Positions 34,429 to 48,400 of a stretch of 64,000 bases of DNA are shown here, one piece after another. The translations under genes and the position numbers were made by a program. Below the pieces are notes generated by a model that saw nothing but the letters and a program-made list of their open reading frames with translations, made no database searches and was not told where the DNA came from. How positions within the stretch are numbered: the stretch's first letter is position 1; every line of letters starts with the position of its first letter. The DNA comes from Purshia tridentata (Eukaryota > Streptophyta > Magnoliopsida > Rosales > Rosaceae): contig QANT01007097.1 of assembly GCA_003254885.1 (NCBI GenBank), positions 62,001 through 126,000 on the forward strand, read 5' to 3'.

Positions 34429-37400
34429 TTTGCGAGTATTCTTTAAGAAAAATAATGATTTATGGTGCTCTCTAATGGCGGTTAAAGCTAGCGAGAGATT
34501 CTCTTAAAGCTCTAATAGTGAGCTTGCAAATATCAACACATAAAGACAGTGGACCGGAGTCCGGAGAGCATGAGCAATGCCGCCTATTTCTAATTTAAAA
34601 ATCAAAAAAATGTACGGCACACTATATTGAACGCGCCAACCCCTTTTGTTTTATGGAATGCTTGTGAAGTGAATGTCGGCGGCGGTTTGGTTCAAGTTTG
34701 GAAAAAGCGGGAATCGAAAAATAATTTCATTTTCGTATTTGTTAAGTGCATAATTTCATTTCTACATTTGTTAAGTGCATGTATGAGAATTTGAGAAATA
34801 ATTTTTTAGTCCATATTTTACTATGCAACGGTTGCTTACAATTAGTGTAGAATTATATAACAGTAAAATATTTCAAATTCATACTTTTGTATAATGTTGC
34901 AACATTTAAGTCCATTTAAAAATTTAAATATAATGGTCATAAGAATTCAAATATTTAAATCTTAACAATCACAATAATTCAAATATTTAAACTGCAACAA
35001 TTATAAAAAAATTCAAACAATTATACCACAATGATCATAAGAATTCAAATATTTAAACTGTTACTTGACAACCGTACCCCTTCGTTCAAATATTCTACCT
35101 ATATGAATACAAGAGGTGGACACCTCAATTCTCCTTGTGAACATTTGGTTCCATTTTCAATTTTTTGTTCCATATATGGGACAAATTAAATTTTCATTTT
35201 GGAACATGTCTATTTCGAGCGCTCTAAATACAACCCATTAGCAATATGTTTCCAATGGGTTGAGATCATGGGTAATCTAAATTATTACAACAAATATGTA
35301 AAATTTAGATGGAATTAGAAAATATTTTTTTTTTTCCCTAAACAAAAAGGTATTATTTTCTACTGGATTTACTGATTAGCCATTTGACTAATGGCCAACT
35401 AAGCAAACTCTCATATTTGACCAGAACGAGTATTGTAGACTTGTAGTCTGCCTAAAGTAGCTTCCTACATAACTAGTGATTTTATTGGTGGAATATTTTC
35501 TACGAGAAAAATCCAAATACATAGACTCATATAAATTTCCAAATCTCATCAAATGTAGATACAACAATTTACGTACATCAATCACTTTATCTACACCAAG
35601 AGCTTCACGAGTATAAGAAAACTAAATGTGAACAGAATTTAAGATCTGATCACGAGTAAGTTACCACCAATATGCATGCAATGCAACAACGTGGTCTTAC
35701 TGTTCAGAGTATATAGGGCCCAAAAAAATAGGGTTGAAAGTTAGGCCCAAAGGGGGATTGGCCCATGACAACTGTGGTCCATGGCAAGTCATTTTTCTTT
35801 TCTCCAAAAAATAAAGGATTAACCCTTTGTCTTTCAATTAAAATTAAAAGTTTGACACTTTTTATGCCTCAAATTCAATTCCATTAAATCTGTTATTCCA
35901 AAAAGGTTAAAATATCAAATTTTTTTATTAATTTTGCACACATAACGCTCCCTTGGCGCCATATTTTCTTGTTAATCATGAAATGAAGCAAAAAATGAGC
36001 TAAGCTGAAGGAAACACGGTGTCAATGTGTTCAGAATATTCAAATTTATTTTTGGCTACAAAAGTGCGAGATGCAGACACATATTCATGAGAAAAATAGA
36101 ATCAAATAGTTTCTTTGTGACCGTTGAAGTAGAACATACATACCCAAATAAACATTTCAGAGATGATGTCGTCAACCAAAGAAAAGCAAAAACGCCAAAA
36201 AGGAGATGAGAACAAAAGAAAGCATAAAATGTTTCCAGCTATGAAAGAAAGAGAGAAAATTGGAAACAAAAGGCCATTCCATAATATTTTAATGACCAAT
36301 TTTTATAAGATTACAAATTCTGAAATTCAGAATCAGAATACAGAGCACAAGGGCACAACAGTCGAATCATCAAGATATATATCCTGAAATGTCAGAACAT
36401 GTAAAGCACATAAAAAATAAAAACTGGGGTTAAGAAATAATTAATGGGAAGTGGGAAATATAGTTTAAAAATATTGTTGTACTTGTACCAAGTGGGTCTC
36501 CATTGGTCTTGCAAATTTGCAATCCCTCAAATTTCTAGTAGAAGTTTGTGTAATTGTTTAATGGGTTCAGTTTCAGTCACTTGTGAAAGGTTTTATGTAT
36601 TTTTCATAGCACAGCCCTCCTCTTATATACTGCTCCAATATTACAGCTATAATTTCCCTAAGATTTGAGTATTTACAATATTGATTCAACAGTTTAAGCA
36701 ATCATCTCAATCAACTCTAAAATGCCACCTGCTTTCCTTAATTATTGGGTGGGTCAATCCTTAATCAAGAAACACCATAACTTAACTACCCACCAAATGT
36801 AGGTTGTGGTCCACTTCCTCCGTGGGTTGTCACTTGCCACTTACGGTAGTTTTGCTCATCACTGTTGTACAACATTGAAATTGACATTCTCACTTATAAT
36901 GTAACCATGATCAGTGTTTAAGCACCTGAGAGGAATACAGAGGCACCTCCTAAAAGTATTTATTTGGTGTTTTTATTACAATACTTTCTTTCTGATTTTA
37001 CACTTTAAATTAACCCAAGCCCTTGACCCAAAAAAAATAAAAATAGAGACCCTTTTTCATATTCTGTCTTTAGTTCAGCCTTAAAGAAAGTTGGCGAGGG
37101 AAATTATTTCCGCATCGAAAGCTCTACCGATTTGCACATTATAGCGTATCAACATGATCAATGTGGACCAGAGGTCCAGAGCAATAAATGAATGACTAAA
37201 TAAAAATTACCTGACTATTATTTATTCATTTGAGTGCTTTGGTTTCAAATCTAACTATCACTAGCTCTAGAAAATACCCCATGAATGTGATCAATATAAT
37301 ATGTACACCTGGCATCTCATCAACATCAAGTACACAATAGCACCCAACACAAGAAACATCATAATGATTTAAAAGTGTTGAGGAGCAAAATAAGAGATAA

Positions 37401-37818
37401 TTAACATAAATACCAAGGAATATGGGTGCCAAATACTCATCAAATTAATATACTAGCTACTAGTAGTAGTAGAGTACACTCTCAGATTAGATCTAAATCT
37501 AATGTACAAGAACAGGAAAAAAGAAAAAAACAAAAAGTTGTAGACAGATAGATAGACAGATGCTTCCACAGTCCAAGCAGCAAGTAGCAACACCACCCAA
37601 AAGGAATCAAAAGCTCATCTGCTGTTTACCACATAGAACTTACAACTTTATAAGGGTGAAGATAAAAAACAAAAACTTAGCAAGGCTGTCCTAGATGAAC
37701 ACCTACACATCCAACAGCAGAATCACATGCACGCTTGTACGTACCAACATCTGCACATTGAAATCCAGCATCATCTCTGATTACCACCCTACCCCACCTC
37801 ACAGCCTCTAGTTTCTTT
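34429..37818. other. copy C promoter, spacer and PDCB 3' flank
   Basis: 3.4 kb without a supported gene. It contains short local repeats (AATTTCAT...TTTGTTAAGTGCAT twice near 34730-34780; ATTCAAATATTTAAA several times near 34935-35060). A short stretch at 36479-36515 resembles first exons of the PHD genes. From roughly 37440 the sequence is probably PDCB 3' UTR. Open frames such as those near 36030-36390 look random. Confidence 0.5.
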
Positions 37819-40800
37819 TCAACCCCACCACAGCATCAAGCCTGAAATGAATAAGGTTAGAAAAGAAGAAAACAAACCGGCCTCTATAAGTCTAATCCCA
37901 CCACTTTCATCAGTGTTTATGCCAGCTCCTGATGGCCCTACGCCCGTGCCAATCCCTCCTAATACTCCAGGAGTTGAACTGTAGGGTGTGGCGGTTGTCG
38001 GTGTTGTAGTACTGGTTGTCGGGGTTGTGGAGGTGGTTGGGGTTGTACCGGTGGTTGGGGTTGTACCGGTGGTTGGGGTTGTACCAGTGATTGGGGTCGT
38101 ACCAGTGGATGGTGTTACTGGAGTTGTTGTTACCGGAGTAGTAGTGCCTGTGGAGCTGGATGACAAAAAGAAACAACATTCAACACATCAGTCACAGGAA
38201 TTATAAATACCAAAAAAATGCTGCAAGCACATGATCATCACAAGCATGCTGAATCAAGGGAAAAAAATAATGGGAGATGCACTTTAAATTTTGCAAGAAA
38301 TTTAGAATGCCATACTGCAAGCGCCTAAGTAGAGACCATGTGGCATAATGCTTACCCACTTTGAAAACCTAATGCATCCAATGACATCCATTTGCACTTT
38401 ATCATATACAATTTATACACAGGTCCTACCCCACAATCTTTGAGATGGAACCATTGAAGATGCTATCATCCTACTTTTCATATATGAAATCATTTTTGCA
38501 GCGGATTCAAAGATTATTCTATATCCCTTCAATGCAAACACTACCCAGTATTTTGCTAAAGGTAATATCAGCCTATTGATTGCATATTGCTTTGAAGTGC
38601 CTGATATTGTTTAGGAGGCAATAAATTAAGCACATGAATCTTATGGAATTAAATAATTACAGTCAAAACTATATAGCATGATAATCTTGGGGGAAAAAAA
38701 AAGGAACAACAGTAAATAAGAACCACGGGAAGAGAAAATGAAAAAGAAAACTGAGTTTAGGGGAGTGCTCCCATAAATAAGGTGGAGTGGGACTACACAG
38801 GCACAGCCGTCGAGAATACAAAACTTCAAAAGTTGGTTCAAATCTCAAAAAGCTTGCGCATCCCGAAAGCTTTGAGGTAGCTTTTTATTTATATTCAGAC
38901 TATGTATTGTCCCCACTATGAAATTGGGTACTATGCTTTTTGTAAAGGACAAAATTTGCCCATCAGTGTGGACAAACCTCTTCACCACAGTTCTTGGTGA
39001 CCATTACTTTTGAATTTTAACAATGGCCATAGACAAAAAGGTACTGGCATAATTGGGTTAACAAGGGCCAATTTGTAATTTTATGAGAAGTTACCATTTG
39101 TACTGTTCAATTCAACAAGACTTGACCTTTTGGGAAAAACTAAAAAGCATTGGATCCCAATTATTTTGTAGCATCTTTTGTGAAAATGAAAGAGCTCCAC
39201 ACAGCCCAATAAATGGGGGTATGAGTCAGGGACATCATGATGCTAATACAATATTGGTCAAATGATAAAAGAGCTTATTTAGGTTGGAAAAAGCAAAAAG
39301 AGAAAGGAGTGTAATGGATGTTATATGAGGTATGTTGAAGGTATCGCAAAGAAAACAATTAAAGTAATTCCCATGCTTTCAAAAAAGCATTCTTTTATCA
39401 TTGATAAAAGAAAATTAGTATGCCTTATTCCCCAACGGGATTAGATGTAACGTAAAGACTGAGCATTAAATTAACCTAAGCTTCAGACCAGATATTGAAT
39501 TTTTTTGGTGGTCCTTTTGGCCCTAACTTTCTAGAAATAGCTTGTGAAAACGGCTGAGATTACAAAACCTTATCATACAGTTGATTATAAAGACAGATCA
39601 ATTACTATGTGGAATACAAGAAAGTTAATGCAGATTGCTTATAATGTAACTCTTTGTCTCTTCAAATCATATTTTTTCTTTAAATCTGCTACAGCCTACT
39701 CCTACAGTTCTACTTATAATATTATGTAAGGGGTTGTTTATTTGAATTTTGAACCATCCCCAAAAATAATGACATTTAAAAGATTCAAGCAATAGTAAAA
39801 ATTTTTTTTAAAAAAAAGCAAAAATAGTTTCTCTAGAAAATAGAAAATAGAAAAAATGGACCATACCTGGCGCTTGAGGGGTAAACACACCCAGTTGTGC
39901 CTGTAAATCAACCATGGTACAACAATGGACAAAGTTACTACCTTGATCTAAATGATCAGTACACTCCAAAAAAGAAAGAAGAGCTGAGAGTTGCAGTGGG
40001 GCTTACTAGGATCAGATGTAACAATGCCTGCTGTGCCAGCAAAGTCACAAGAACCTTGAGCTTGGCCCTTCTTCTGGAAATAGCTGTTAACAGCATAGTT
40101 GCAGTGAGCTTTGACAGAGTTGGGGTTGTAACAACCCCCCTTTTCATGTATGGCGTTACAGTCAGCCCCATTTCCGCAGGCATAGTCTAATGTCTTCTGC
40201 AGGACTCCTTCACTTAGTCCCTCTTTGCAGACACACCAAGCAGCACCTATAATACACAAAAAAAAAAAAACAAAGAGTAATATAAATAAAAACAAAGTCT
40301 ACAAATTAAAAAGGGAAAAACTTTCACATCTAAAGAGAGAGGTAGCAAGACCAAAGTTCATCAGATTTTTCTTTAATAAAATAGAAAGGAAAATACAGTG
40401 AAAAAAATGAAACTTCAGTATCGGAGAGCAAGTGGAAGAAGAAAAAAAAAATCTTTAACACATAAAAGTATTAATTTTTTTTAAAAATAAGGATTTAAGG
40501 TACTTGTAGAGCCATTTATAAGTTGATAACTTCCACATTAAAAGGTCTACGGAGGGAAAAAAATAAAAACATTATGACATACAATGAAAAGTGTGCACTG
40601 TCTTCAAATCTAGAAAAAAAAATTTATTTTTTGGGCAGGAAATCTACAAAAGATAGACACATTACTAGTAAGGAAACATGTCATCCTTCGAAAATTATAT
40701 GATTTCAGAGGTTTCATCAAGAAAGAAAGAAAAGGAAAAAGAAGAAGAAAAAAAAAGATGGAAAGAGGCATGGAACAACAATTCCTTAAGAAGAAAACAT

Positions 40801-40894
40801 GGCATAATGTAATAAATATTTAGCTATGGAAGGGCTTACTTGACTGGTCAGCCATGGCCAAGAAAAGCAGTACAGCGAAAGCTAAAGCAGCCAT
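37819..40894 (-). CDS. PDCB: plasmodesmata callose-binding protein (X8 domain, GPI-anchored)
   Basis: Cell-wall protein of the plasmodesmal neck that binds callose through an X8 (CBM43) domain and limits cell-to-cell movement. 221 aa from four exons: 40840-40894, 40007-40246, 39867-39900, 37819-38155. Signal peptide at residues 1-20 (MAALAFAVLLFLAMA). The X8 domain (about 22-107) carries the conserved cysteines in WCVCKEG, YACGNGADC, CYNPN, HCNYAVNSYFQ, CDF and GCVYPSS. A Thr/Pro stalk follows, built on repeated TGTTPT units, then a small-residue region and a C-terminal hydrophobic tail (LIEAGLFSSFLTLFISGLMLWWG) suited to GPI addition. Arabidopsis PDCB1 (At5g61130) sits next to the DExH14 gene as here, favouring PDCB1 orthology, but the PDCB family is large. 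Confidence 0.92.
38035..38106. repeat. 18-bp coding minisatellite in the PDCB stalk
   Basis: Four tandem 18-bp units, on the + strand GGTTGGGGTTGTACCGGT with late changes, encode repeated TGTTPT on the minus strand. In-frame units let stalk length vary without frameshift. Confidence 0.85.
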
Positions 40895-42471
40895 GGTTCA
40901 AGAGAGAGTGGTATGTGTTCAGAAGGTTAACAATGGTGCTCAAAGCAAGCTCCTGCTGCACACAGAGAGGGGGAGAGAGAGAGAGAGATAATGGGTAATG
41001 GAGGTGTGAGAAAGGGGTAATATCTAGACAAAAAAAATAGCTTGTAATGAAGTGATGTTGACGGTGCGTGCGGTGATAGTGGCTCTGTGTGTGTGTGGGG
41101 TCGGCTTGCGGGTGCTTTTCTTCTTCTTTTTTTCTTTGTCTTGCTATGTGTGTACCATTTCTTTTTCATCTTTTACGGTTTTACCTTCGTTGAAAAACGA
41201 TAATGTTGCTTTGCTTCACAAAAAAAAAAAGAAGGAAAAATGATAATGGTTTTCATGGGGAATAGTAGTAGGCTACTAGCTAAACCGTGCTCCGGTCTTG
41301 GTCATCAGTCCCATCACTCATCAAGTGCGGCGTTAGCTGTACTGCGTACTGGGAATTTCAGTAAAAAAGAAAAACAGAAAAATACACTTGTTTAATGTAT
41401 TTTGAACGGTTTGAATGTTTTATGTCAAATCAAACGGTAGAATGTGTGATAATTTATAACTGATGATAACATAATTTTTTTTTAATTTTGGGTAAGAAAT
41501 GTCGAACTCAAAAGATGTCTTTCAAACGTGATTGATGAGGCGTTCATTTGAAACAGTAATTGCCAATTTATCCGATCTACTTTTCTGTAAAAAAGAAAAA
41601 AAGAAAAATGATGTCTTCAATATTTTTTAAAAAATATTATTAGATAACGAGACGGTCCGACTCGTTTATGTTGAGCTTATTGTACTTTTGTGTTGCATTT
41701 GAACCCATCTATATAATTAAGGTCTAAACTCAGCCAATAGCCTGCAGGCCATCGAGATGTGTCTTAAATTACTTTATTTTTATTTTTATTTTATAGAGTA
41801 GGAAAATTAATTTTATAATATTTTTTATTCCTTATAATTAAATATTAATACTTGCATGAAAATTGAAAATTTTTGTTGAAACTTTTTTTAAAATAAAAAA
41901 AACAATATTAAATGAGTTGTGTTTAATTCGAGCTCATGCTCGTACCAAGTTCAACCATTTATTTTAATGAATTAAATAATTTCGATCCAGCTCATTTACT
42001 TGTGTCGTGCGTAATTTAATTATGCTATACCAATATCGTGCTCAGACACTTCTAACTTCATGTCGTCGTCAACACGGATCTAGTTTTTTCTTTTAATTTT
42101 ATTTTGTTGTTAAATCTTAACTACAGGGTAAAAATGTAAATTTTGGAAAAAAAAAAAAAAAAGAGTTCGGTGGGTATATAAGAAAACTGAGGGGTTAAAA
42201 AAAGAATTTCCGAAATGATAACGTTGATTTATTTTTAGATTTAAACATTTACCATCATTTTCCAAAATAAGGCCCAATTGAAAGCGAGGGAACGCACATA
42301 ACTGGCCCAGCCGAAAACCGATTCAGGCCTGTATACAGTTGCTTGCTTGCTCCCAAAGACACCATAACAGTCGGAGTGCCCAAGCTTGCATTGCTCCTCC
42401 TCTCAAACTCGGACTATCCAAAAGGAAATAGTCAGAGAAAACAAATTTTGAAGGGTGAAGAATTCGGAACG
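40895..42471. other. divergent promoter region of PDCB and DExH14
   Basis: 1.6 kb between two divergent start codons. A GA-rich tract at about 40962-40989 lies just upstream of the PDCB ATG. The middle (41640-42010) carries degenerate GAGCTC-type repeats that look like an old element fragment with no clear ends. No gene seen. Confidence 0.55.
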
Positions 42472-45400
42472 ATGTTGGTTCAGCTTCCGCGGCTCACCAG
42501 CTCTCTGAGAGATCCCTTCGACGTCGACCAGGCCTATTTGCAGCGCAAGCTCATTCTTCAGAGCCACAAGCCTCGCCAGTACTAACATTTCACTCTTTTT
42601 TTCTTCCCATCATTCATATTTTGGCTGTTATTTCTGTTTGGTCCGAGAAAACGTAGGAAAAGTGAGGCTAGGTGGGATTGGTAATATGTGATCGTTCCTT
42701 AACTGAAGAATATGTGTTGATATAAGATGGACTTGGAATACGAATCTTTCCTGGAATGAGCTTAATTCAATTCGGATTTTAAATGTTCCGAAAATAGCTT
42801 TTGAACTTCTGAATTTGTGCGATATAGGTCTTCAAGCTCAGTTGATGAGTCGGAGCTTGCACGGACGATAGTTTATAGATGGGAGGAAGGTAATATAATG
42901 TTATAACAACTTGCTGGAATGAAATTGTGTGTATACCGCGTCGTATTTTGTATTATGTTTTATGGTAAGTAAATTGGAAATTTTTGGAGCAGCTTCGGTT
43001 GAAGTGCGACAAGCTTACAAGCAGTTTATTGGAGCTGTGGTGGAGTTGATAGATGGAGAAGTTCCCTCCGAAGAGTTTCGCGAGGTGGCACTGACTGTTT
43101 ACCGGCTTTTCGGTAGGCCGGAGGAGGAAGACGATGTTGAAACAAATATTGCCGGAAAAAAGTAGAATACTGTTTCCCAATAAATAATCTCATTTTTTAT
43201 CGGATAGAAATTAAATTAGTATTATAAGTGGTAGCCTTGTCATGTTCCTTTTTCTTTTTTGAATACTAAAAACTAGTAAATTTCATGTTCAAATTGTCGT
43301 ACAGTCATATAGATGGCATGGATATTGTCACATGAGTTATATCATAATTTGATTTATTTATTACCAGTAGCTTAATATTGTAACTTAATTTTAAGAATAT
43401 TTCGGATCAAAAGGAAAAGAAAGTTTCTAGAATAGTGATTGCATTTACAAATACTTGAAATGCAGGCTGGAAGTGCAAAAACTTCTTGGTCATGCAGTTT
43501 CAGATGCTAACATGCAGAAAGTTGCCTCCGTAGCCCAGAGACTTTCTGGGATGCAGTCTAGTGATCATGGGACTGCACTTGTTCAAGAAAGGCATGTAAA
43601 TGGGAGTAATGACAATGCAGAATTTGGTGCTGACCTTGTTTTTCATGCACCAGCTCGGTTTCTGGTGGATGTTTCTTTAGAGGATGGGGAATTATTGGGT
43701 AAAGATAGCACTGGACCTTCTTCTTCATATTATGAAGGATTGTATGGTCACAGTGACGTGATGGATCATCATTCTGCCACTGATGGGCGAAGCTTCAATT
43801 TGAGATGGTTAAAAAATGCATGTGATCAGATAAATTCACAACTTTCCCGAGATGAACTGGCTATGGCCATCTGTCAGGTGCTTGACTCTGACAAAGCTGG
43901 TGACGAGGTACTGGTTAATAGTTCATCTACTTTTTACTGTAATTGGTTTCGCTCTTGAGCTTGTGTAGACAACTAATTTCATACTAATTTTAAGATTTCT
44001 TTTCTCATTTTTTCTTCATGAAGATAGCAGGTGACTTGTTAGATCTTGTTGGGGATGGTGCATTTGAAACTGTTCAAGACCTCGTATCAGTAAGAATATA
44101 ATTATTCTACTGCTTTGTTAAACTAATCTTAGAAATTTTTTTATGGTTTCCTCCCAAAATCCAACACACACATGCACACAAGACGAGAAGAACCCCTTAC
44201 CCCAGTATTATTTATTTCCTAACATGTGATATGACAATCTTCATTCAAAGAAGTGGTACTTTTCTATGGCAGTGAGATCTTATCAGTTTAAAAAGTTGAT
44301 TTGATTTTCAAATACACAGCTGATTTCCCAGCTGCAGGCCACCTTTTCAATTGTAGGATACAATTGTTTCTTTGGCCATCCTGGTATACATATTTATTTT
44401 TGTTGAAAGGGAGGCTTGTTGAATGCATTTGTTTGAAATTCTATTTGCTAAGAATTGGTATTATCATTACTCAGATTTTTCGATATGAGATGGATATTTG
44501 TTAGTGTGTCTGTTCTAGATTTATTTTCATGAGTTTACAGCTAAAGTTTCATTTTTCATTTTTTCTTTCAAAATTTCCCCAGCATCGGAAGGAACTTGTT
44601 GATGCCATCCATCACGGGTTACTGATACTGAAATCTGACAAATTGTCTTCAAGCTCTCAATCACGTATGCCTAGTTATGGCACACAGGTAACTGATTCTG
44701 TATAAAATGATTTCCCATTAAAACATAAATCATCAAAAGGCTATATATGGCATCAAGCATTCCACTTCTGTTTCAGGTTACTGTTCATACAGAATCTGAA
44801 CGGCAATTTGATAAACTTCGGCGCAAAGAGGAAAAGAGACATAGACGAGAAGCAGAGCATGGCACTGATAGTGATCTGGCTGCTTTAAATTTTTCTTCTT
44901 TACTTCAAGCGAGTGATAGGAAAAGTCCTTTTGATGATCTATTAGGGTCTGGTGAAGGGCCTCAGTCTTTAGCAGTTAGTGCTCTTCCTCAAGGCACTGT
45001 GAGGAAGCATCATAAGGGGTATGAGGAAGTCATTATCCCCCCAACACCAGCAGCACAAATGAAACCTGGAGAAAAGCTGGTACCCATTTGCAGTTGTGAT
45101 CATTCTACTTTACCATCATTTCAGTTTTATTTACTGTTTCTCAATGCTTTTGCTTAAATTTGTTAATTAGAGATTTCCTTTGATGCATAAGTATGACCAA
45201 GTTAATAAATAAAAAATTTGAACTTAATAGGGACCTTCAGGAAAAGCAAAGTTAATCTCATTTCTTTAATATTTTGGATTCTTTAACTGCTCTCATAACA
45301 CTGAAGTACTAGACATGGCTATTCCTTTCCATGATTAATAGGGCTTGTGAAGTTTATTGTACAAAATACTTGAAGAAAGCATGACCAGAATATAAAAGTT

Positions 45401-48400
45401 ACACTAGGAATTTTCAATATATAGGTCCTTAGATAACAATTGGAACTCTTATCTTTAAGGCAGTTAACCTAAAAGAAATTTTCTATTTTATGATTTATGA
45501 ACTCACTAGTTACTACATGAAATCCAAGTAAATGATCTGTTGGTGTTTGGGAATCACCAGGCATGGAGCTATAGGAGGGCTGGACCTGGCTATAGTCCGG
45601 CCCAACTCAGAAAAAAAAGGTAAATATTTTAAGCTTATTACCCCAGCCCATCCAATCCTCACACCTAGCCCACCCCCACCACCCAACCTTTTCACCCCCA
45701 AGGCCCAGCCAACCCAAACCTACAAGACTGGCTCCATCCCTAACAAGGACTATAAAATTGAATGATCTAACTTGGGGTAGCTTATAGAAGCTTCTCTTAT
45801 CCTGTCCCCCCTCCCAGGAAAAAAAATATTTCTGGTGGGAAGCTTTCTTTATTTTGTCTAAATTTTTTCATATTTCTCTCTGATAATTGCGGACAGAATG
45901 TATCTGACATGTATAAGCATCCTAATAGTACTTTCTTTAGGAGAATTATGTGGAGCATGACATTGTTTGTAGCTTTACAATAACTACATGAACATATATA
46001 TATATATATATATATATATTCTTTTATTTCTGAGTATAAGAGATTGTCACCGGAAAACTGGCCGTAATAGTTTTCTGTTTTTACTGTTGGTTTAACAGAT
46101 AGAATTGGCTTGCCATTTCATTTAGCACCTACTGACCTTGATTTCTCTTATTGCAATTTTTGTTTACTATCTTATGTTGCCAGATTGAGATAACGGAGTT
46201 AGATGACTTTGCACAAGCTGCTTTTCGTGGATACAAAACTCTAAATCGTATTCAGAGCCGCATATTTCAAACTGTTTATTACACTAATGAAAATATACTA
46301 GTAAGTTATTTATTCTGTTGATTATGTCAATTTTGAACCATTGTAGTTAAAGTGTAGGTATGATATGTCTGAATGTGATTTCCATGTACTTGCAGGTTTG
46401 TGCTCCAACAGGAGCTGGCAAAACAAACATAGCTATGATTTCCATTCTACATGAGGTATGCAAATTATTGGCTATTACTGGGTTTCTATTCTTCTCTTTT
46501 TTTCTATATTTTTTTTTTCAAACTTGGGATGGATCAAGGATTCACACATTTGGTTTTATATTATGCACCAGTTATTTTGGGTTCATTGCACAGAAATTTG
46601 GAATGTGGGGAACACTCTAATGCCATATGAGCTGGGAATATTAAATATATTTATATATTTTTGCGGGAGGGTTAATGTCTTAAAGATATCACCTTTGCAA
46701 AATAAAGCAAGAAGGAAACTAAGATTTTTGCTGCCTCAGTTATTTTAACTCCTTATGTGATATTATAGATATCCAAATTTCATTATTATGGTGATACTAA
46801 TTGTAGTTTCCATATTTTAATTCAACTTTGTCATGTTTGTTAAGATTAAGTATTCAGTACTGTAGTATATGATCTATTTTGAGATTTAGATACTGAGTGA
46901 GGCATTTGGTGGCAGATTGGACAGCACTTCAAAGATGGTTACTTGCATAAAGATGAATTTAAGATTGTTTATGTTGCACCTATGAAGGTATCCCCCCATA
47001 TATTACTCTCATCCTTTTTATGAGTGGGTGGGGGCAGGAAATTGGGCGTTAACATGATGGCTTGTTACTTATTATCATGTTTTTTCTAGGCGTTAGCTGC
47101 AGAAGTCACAGCAGCTTTTAGCCATCGCTTATCTCCATTGAATATGACTGTGAGAGAACTTACTGGAGACATGCAACTTTCTAAGAATGAACTTCAAGAA
47201 ACTCAGGTCACGCTCAGGATGGTGTTATTACATGCATGAAAGAACTAATGGTTTCATTGTTACTGAAAAGACCTAATGGTTTCACTTTCTTGTTATTCAG
47301 ATGATAGTTACAACACCTGAGAAATGGGATGTCATTACTCGCAAGAGCAGTGATATGTCACTTTCAATGCTGGTGAAGCTCTTAATTATTGATGAAGTGC
47401 ATCTACTGAATGATGATAGAGGCCCTGTAATTGAGGCTCTAGTTGCTCGGACTTTACGCCAGGTAAAATTTTAGTGAATCATTAGTGTTCTTGCTGTTGA
47501 ATAATTATCACACTATTTAAATTTCAGAAAATTTGTAGGGTTGCAACTTATGCTCATGATGGTTTGATAGATACTATCTGTTTCTTCTTACTCTTAGTTA
47601 TCTTCTGTTGTCTGTTACATGTTACTTATATAGTTATATGATTGGTTGCAAACCTATGTTTTTTATGTGTGTGACAGGTGGAGTCTACACAGACCATGAT
47701 ACGAATTGTGGGCCTTTCAGCCACTCTACCCAACTATTTGGAGGTTTCTTGGCCACTTATTGATACTTCTACACTGTATTTATTGTCCTTTAAACACCAT
47801 ATTTTGAAGCCTTTCCTATTTATTTTTTAATGTGGATGCTGTTTTTATAACAACCCAGGTTGCACAGTTTCTGAGAGTGAACCCAGAGGCAGGACTCTTC
47901 TTCTTTGATTCTAGCTACCGTCCTGTTCCCCTCGCACAGCAGTATATTGGTATTAGTGAGCAGAACTTTGCAGCCCGAAATGAATTGTTGAATGAGATAT
48001 GCTACAAGAAGGTCTCTGCTACTTGGTGGGCTCTCTTTTCTGTAATTTATGTATTGGAATGATCATTAACTTATTGATACTTTTTTTCACCAGGTTGTTG
48101 ATTCACTAAGACAAGGTCATCAAGCAATGGTATTTGTCCATTCTCGAAAGGATACAGCAAAAACAGCTCAGAAACTGGTATACCCTTATGACATCTGAAT
48201 TTTATGGGTTTTCTATTTGGCTTGAAATTCTTGTTTGAAAGTGTTTAAAATAAAACCAGTCATTTTGACTTTGTCATCGAGGAAGATTCAGTTGATTGTT
48301 GATGCAAGTGCACTAGCTAGACCAGCATGAACCCTTGCAAGTTTTGATTTAGTCATAGGAACTGCCTTTCTGTTGGTATAATATTTTTTCTCAGGAGTAC

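Noticed and set aside
41640-42010. Degenerate GAGCTC-type repeat between PDCB and DExH14
   Set aside because: Resembles worn transposon sequence, but no inverted or direct terminal repeats could be placed.
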